Positions 6,302 through 7,773 of a stretch of DNA of 7,773 bases are shown here, one piece after another. The notes beneath the pieces were generated by a model. That model ran no database searches. It was given only the letters and a program-made list of their open reading frames with translations, and was not told the origin of the DNA. Position 1 is the first letter of the stretch, and every line of letters starts with the position of its first letter. This stretch comes from Actinomycetes bacterium (GTDB lineage Bacteria > Actinomycetota > Acidimicrobiia > Acidimicrobiales > Bog-793), in contig JAKAOD010000132.1 in the NCBI GenBank assembly GCA_021823365.1, positions 1 through 7,773 on the forward strand, in the 5' to 3' direction. A program made the translations under genes and the position numbers.

Positions 6302-7222
6302 CTAGTTTCCGAGCGGCGGGACGGCCCCGCGTGCCGCGTCCCACATCGCCTGGAGCGGAGCGCGCTCGCCGGTCCACAGCTCCAGCTGGAGCGCCGCCTG
6401 CCTGACGAGCATCCCGAGCCCGTTGCGCGCCGTCGCGCCCCTGCTGCGCGCCGCGTCGAGGAACGGCGTCGTCGCCGGGGCGTACACGAGATCGACGGCG
6501 AGCTGGCCCGGTCCGAGCAGCTCTCCGCCCGAGGCGCCCCTCCCGCCCGAGGTGTCCGCTCCTGGCAGGACCCCCTCGACGCCACCTCGCTCCCCCGGGC
6601 TCCCGCCCGCCGGCTCGTCCTCGACGCCGGTCATTCCCGGCGGCGTCGCCTTCACGACGAGCTCGGCCTCGCCGAGATCGGCGCGAGTGCCGACCCGGCC
6701 CGCCCGCCCGGCGAGCGCCGCCGCCCGCTCGGCGCGACGAGCCGTCCTGTTGACGACGACAACCTCCGAGGCGCCCGCCTCGGCCAGCGCCAGCACGGCG
6801 GACCGTGCCGCGCCCCCTGCGCCGATGACCAGGCAGCGCCGTCCCGCCGGGTCGAAGCCGGCCTCGTCGGCGAGGTCGGCGAGCAGCCCCGCGCCGTCGG
6901 TCGACTCGGCAACGGCGAGGCCGTGGCGGACGACGACGGTGTTGGCCGCGCCGAGGCGCTCGACGACCTCCGAGCGCTCGTCGGCGGCGACGGCCACCCC
7001 CTCCTTGTGCGGCATCGTCACCGACAGCCCCCGCACTCCGAGCGCCTTCGCCCCGGCGAGCGCGTCCGAGGCACGCCCTGCGGCGACCGGGAAGGCGACG
7101 TAGACCCAGTCCAAGCCCAGGGCAGCGAAGGCCGCGTTGTGAATGAGGGGCGAGAGCGAGTGCAGGACCGGGTCACCGATCACCCCGACGACCTGGGTGC
7201 GTGAGTTCGGGGCGCCGCTCAC
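6302..7222 (-). CDS. aroE: Shikimate dehydrogenase (AroE)
   Basis: AroE reduces 3-dehydroshikimate to shikimate with NADPH in the aromatic amino acid pathway. The protein has 306 residues from the GTG at 7222. The N-terminal substrate domain shows GDPVLHSLSPLIHNAAF at about 16-32 (shikimate-binding serines), TMPHKEG with catalytic Lys73, AANTV with Asn94, and STDGAG with catalytic Asp109 (the family usually has NTD). The Rossmann domain shows GAGGAA at 134-139 and NRTARR at 158-163, an NADP-type loop. The ATPPGM motif follows Lys where Asn is usual. Residues about 199-239 are a Gly/Pro/Glu/Ser-rich insertion not normal in the family. The C-terminus has DLVYAPATTPFL and GMLVRQAALQLELWTG. The start overlaps the ruvX TGA as GTGA; a GTG at 7237 is the alternative (311 aa). 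The rodA-like gene follows 11 bp later. Confidence 0.93.
   Translation of the reverse strand: MSGAPNSRTQVVGVIGDPVLHSLSPLIHNAAFAALGLDWVYVAFPVAAGRASDALAGAKALGVRGLSVTMPHKEGVAVAADERSEVVERLGAANTVVVRHGLAVAESTDGAGLLADLADEAGFDPAGRRCLVIGAGGAARSAVLALAEAGASEVVVVNRTARRAERAAALAGRAGRVGTRADLGEAELVVKATPPGMTGVEDEPAGGSPGERGGVEGVLPGADTSGGRGASGGELLGPGQLAVDLVYAPATTPFLDAARSRGATARNGLGMLVRQAALQLELWTGERAPLQAMWDAARGAVPPLGN
6506..6628 (-). repeat. Low-complexity insertion with degenerate 45-bp repeat inside aroE
   Basis: This stretch codes for the Gly-rich segment between ATPPGM and DLVY in AroE. The 10-mer CCTCGACGCC (plus strand) occurs at 6574-6583 and again at 6619-6628, exactly 45 bp apart, and TCCCGCCCG recurs at 6541 and 6601. 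The two GVE-beginning segments of protein, GVEDEPAGG and GVEGVLPGA, are 15 residues apart. This suggests growth by an in-frame 45-bp duplication followed by divergence. Confidence 0.4.
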
Positions 7223-7707
7223 CCCGGCGACCTGCACCGGTCGATCCAGGTCTGGAGGATCAGCGTCGCCGCCGCGTCGTCCACGTGCCGCCTGCCGCGC
7301 GGCGCGCTCGAGCCGGCCGGCGCGCCTCCACGGCCGCCGCGGCGCCGCGCGCCCGGGCGTGCCGCCGCCTCGGCGCGGCGCCTTGTCGCCTCGACCGTCG
7401 TCAGCCGCTCGTCGACGGTCTCCACCGGGACACCGAGCGCGCCCGCGAGCCGCTCGGCCTCCTCGAACGCGGCGCGCGCGGCGCGGCCGACTCTGCCGTC
7501 CATCGCGAACGGGACGCCGACGACGACGGTCGTCGCCCCGGACGTGGCGACGAGCGCGGCGATGGCGCGGTCGTCCTCGCTCCGGTCACGCCCTCGATCG
7601 AGCACGGCGAGCGGCATGGCGAGACTGCGAGCCGAGTCCGAGACGGCGACCCCGATCCGGCGCTCCCCGAGGTCGAGCCCGAGCGCCGGTCCAGGCGGCA
7701 GTGCCAT
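7219..7707 (-). CDS. ruvX: RuvX/YqgF family putative pre-16S rRNA nuclease / Holliday junction resolvase-like protein
   Basis: YqgF/RuvX proteins have an RNase H-like fold and are linked to 16S rRNA 5' maturation and, in some bacteria, Holliday junction resolution. The protein has 162 residues from the ATG at 7707. The three acidic metal-ligand positions are present: Asp12 in LGLDLGERRIGVAVSD, Glu100 in VDERLTT, and Asp143 in HVDDAAA. PFAMDGRVG at 66-74 and ILQTWID at 150-156 are also typical. Between DERLTT and VDDAAA, residues about 111-140 are an Arg/Gly/Ala-rich stretch longer than the usual short loop, likely disordered and basic. The end overlaps aroE by 4 bp (GTGA). In mycobacteria mltG lies between ruvX and aroE; here it is absent. 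The gene starts 5 bp after the preceding gene's stop, so it is probably in the same operon. Confidence 0.92.
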   Translation of the reverse strand: MALPPGPALGLDLGERRIGVAVSDSARSLAMPLAVLDRGRDRSEDDRAIAALVATSGATTVVVGVPFAMDGRVGRAARAAFEEAERLAGALGVPVETVDERLTTVEATRRRAEAAARPGARRRGGRGGAPAGSSAPRGRRHVDDAAATLILQTWIDRCRSPG

Positions 7708-7712
7708 GGGAG

Positions 7713-7773
7713 CTAGCCCGCCTCGAACGCCGAGCGCAGCAGTGCGAGGGCGTGGTCGACGCGCCCCACCTCG
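7713..7773 (-). CDS. C-terminal tail of an unidentified gene upstream of ruvX
   Basis: Nineteen codons in frame, ending EVGRVDHALALLRSAFEAG and a TAG stop at 7713-7715, lie just upstream of ruvX on the same strand. The tail is probably helical. It does not show the glycine-rich ending I would expect of alanyl-tRNA synthetase, the gene upstream of ruvX in mycobacteria, but 19 residues are too few to assign a family. The 5-bp gap to ruvX suggests a shared transcript. Confidence 0.55.
   Translation of the reverse strand, partial: EVGRVDHALALLRSAFEAG

Noticed and set aside
5118..6305. 395-codon plus-strand open frame across rodA
   Set aside because: It is a mirror of the RodA coding frame, very rich in Asp, Glu, Arg and His, with no domain and no start signal.
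6291..6377. ATG at 6377 as the rodA start
   Set aside because: It would overlap aroE by 76 bp and add a basic stretch absent from RodA proteins; GTG 6290 or TTG 6299 fit the operon spacing better.
5110..6585. Upstream extension of the DUF151 frame to 695 codons
   Set aside because: The frame stays open through rodA into aroE only because stops are rare in GC-rich DNA. The upstream part is Arg/Ala-rich shadow sequence, and the GTGA start at 5109 accounts for the real gene.

Overview
The window is very GC-rich (roughly 70% by eye) and densely packed with bacterial chromosomal genes that use many GTG starts. It looks like an actinobacterium. The evidence is codon use, a ruvX-aroE pair of the kind seen in the mycobacterial alaS-ruvX-mltG-aroE locus, a long actinobacterial-type SEDS protein, and promoters placed as for leaderless mRNAs. 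The class Acidimicrobiia is a guess, not shown by the sequence. There is no sign of phage, insertion sequence, CRISPR array or RNA gene. Every gene with a recognisable product belongs to a known family.

Layout: (1) On the minus strand from 2945 down to 1, ppk1 (polyphosphate kinase) is followed 10 bp later by a Ppx/GppA exopolyphosphatase that runs off the left edge. (2) A 68-bp divergent promoter region lies at 2946-3013. (3) On the plus strand, 3014-4501 encodes a 495-aa FtsW/RodA/SpoVE (SEDS) glycan polymerase. (4) Converging on it from the right is a minus-strand operon, in transcription order: the tail of an unidentified gene (7773-7713), ruvX (7707-7219), aroE (7222-6302), a second SEDS gene of RodA type (6290-5106), and a DUF151/BFN-domain gene (5109-4498). 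Two junctions in this operon are 4-bp GTGA overlaps, which suggests translational coupling.

Together the genes cover polyphosphate synthesis and breakdown, septal or lateral peptidoglycan polymerisation (two different SEDS proteins), aromatic precursor synthesis, and a Holliday-junction resolvase-like/rRNA-processing nuclease.

I did not find a wholly new system. The most notable signals are non-coding. A perfect 13-bp inverted repeat sits exactly over the shared CTAG stop codons of two convergent genes and looks like a two-way terminator inside coding sequence. A pair of mirror-image promoters carries the same 8-mer, TAGCGTGG, and is placed so that both divergent mRNAs would be leaderless. 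Several proteins also carry low-complexity insertions or an altered conserved residue, listed under findings.
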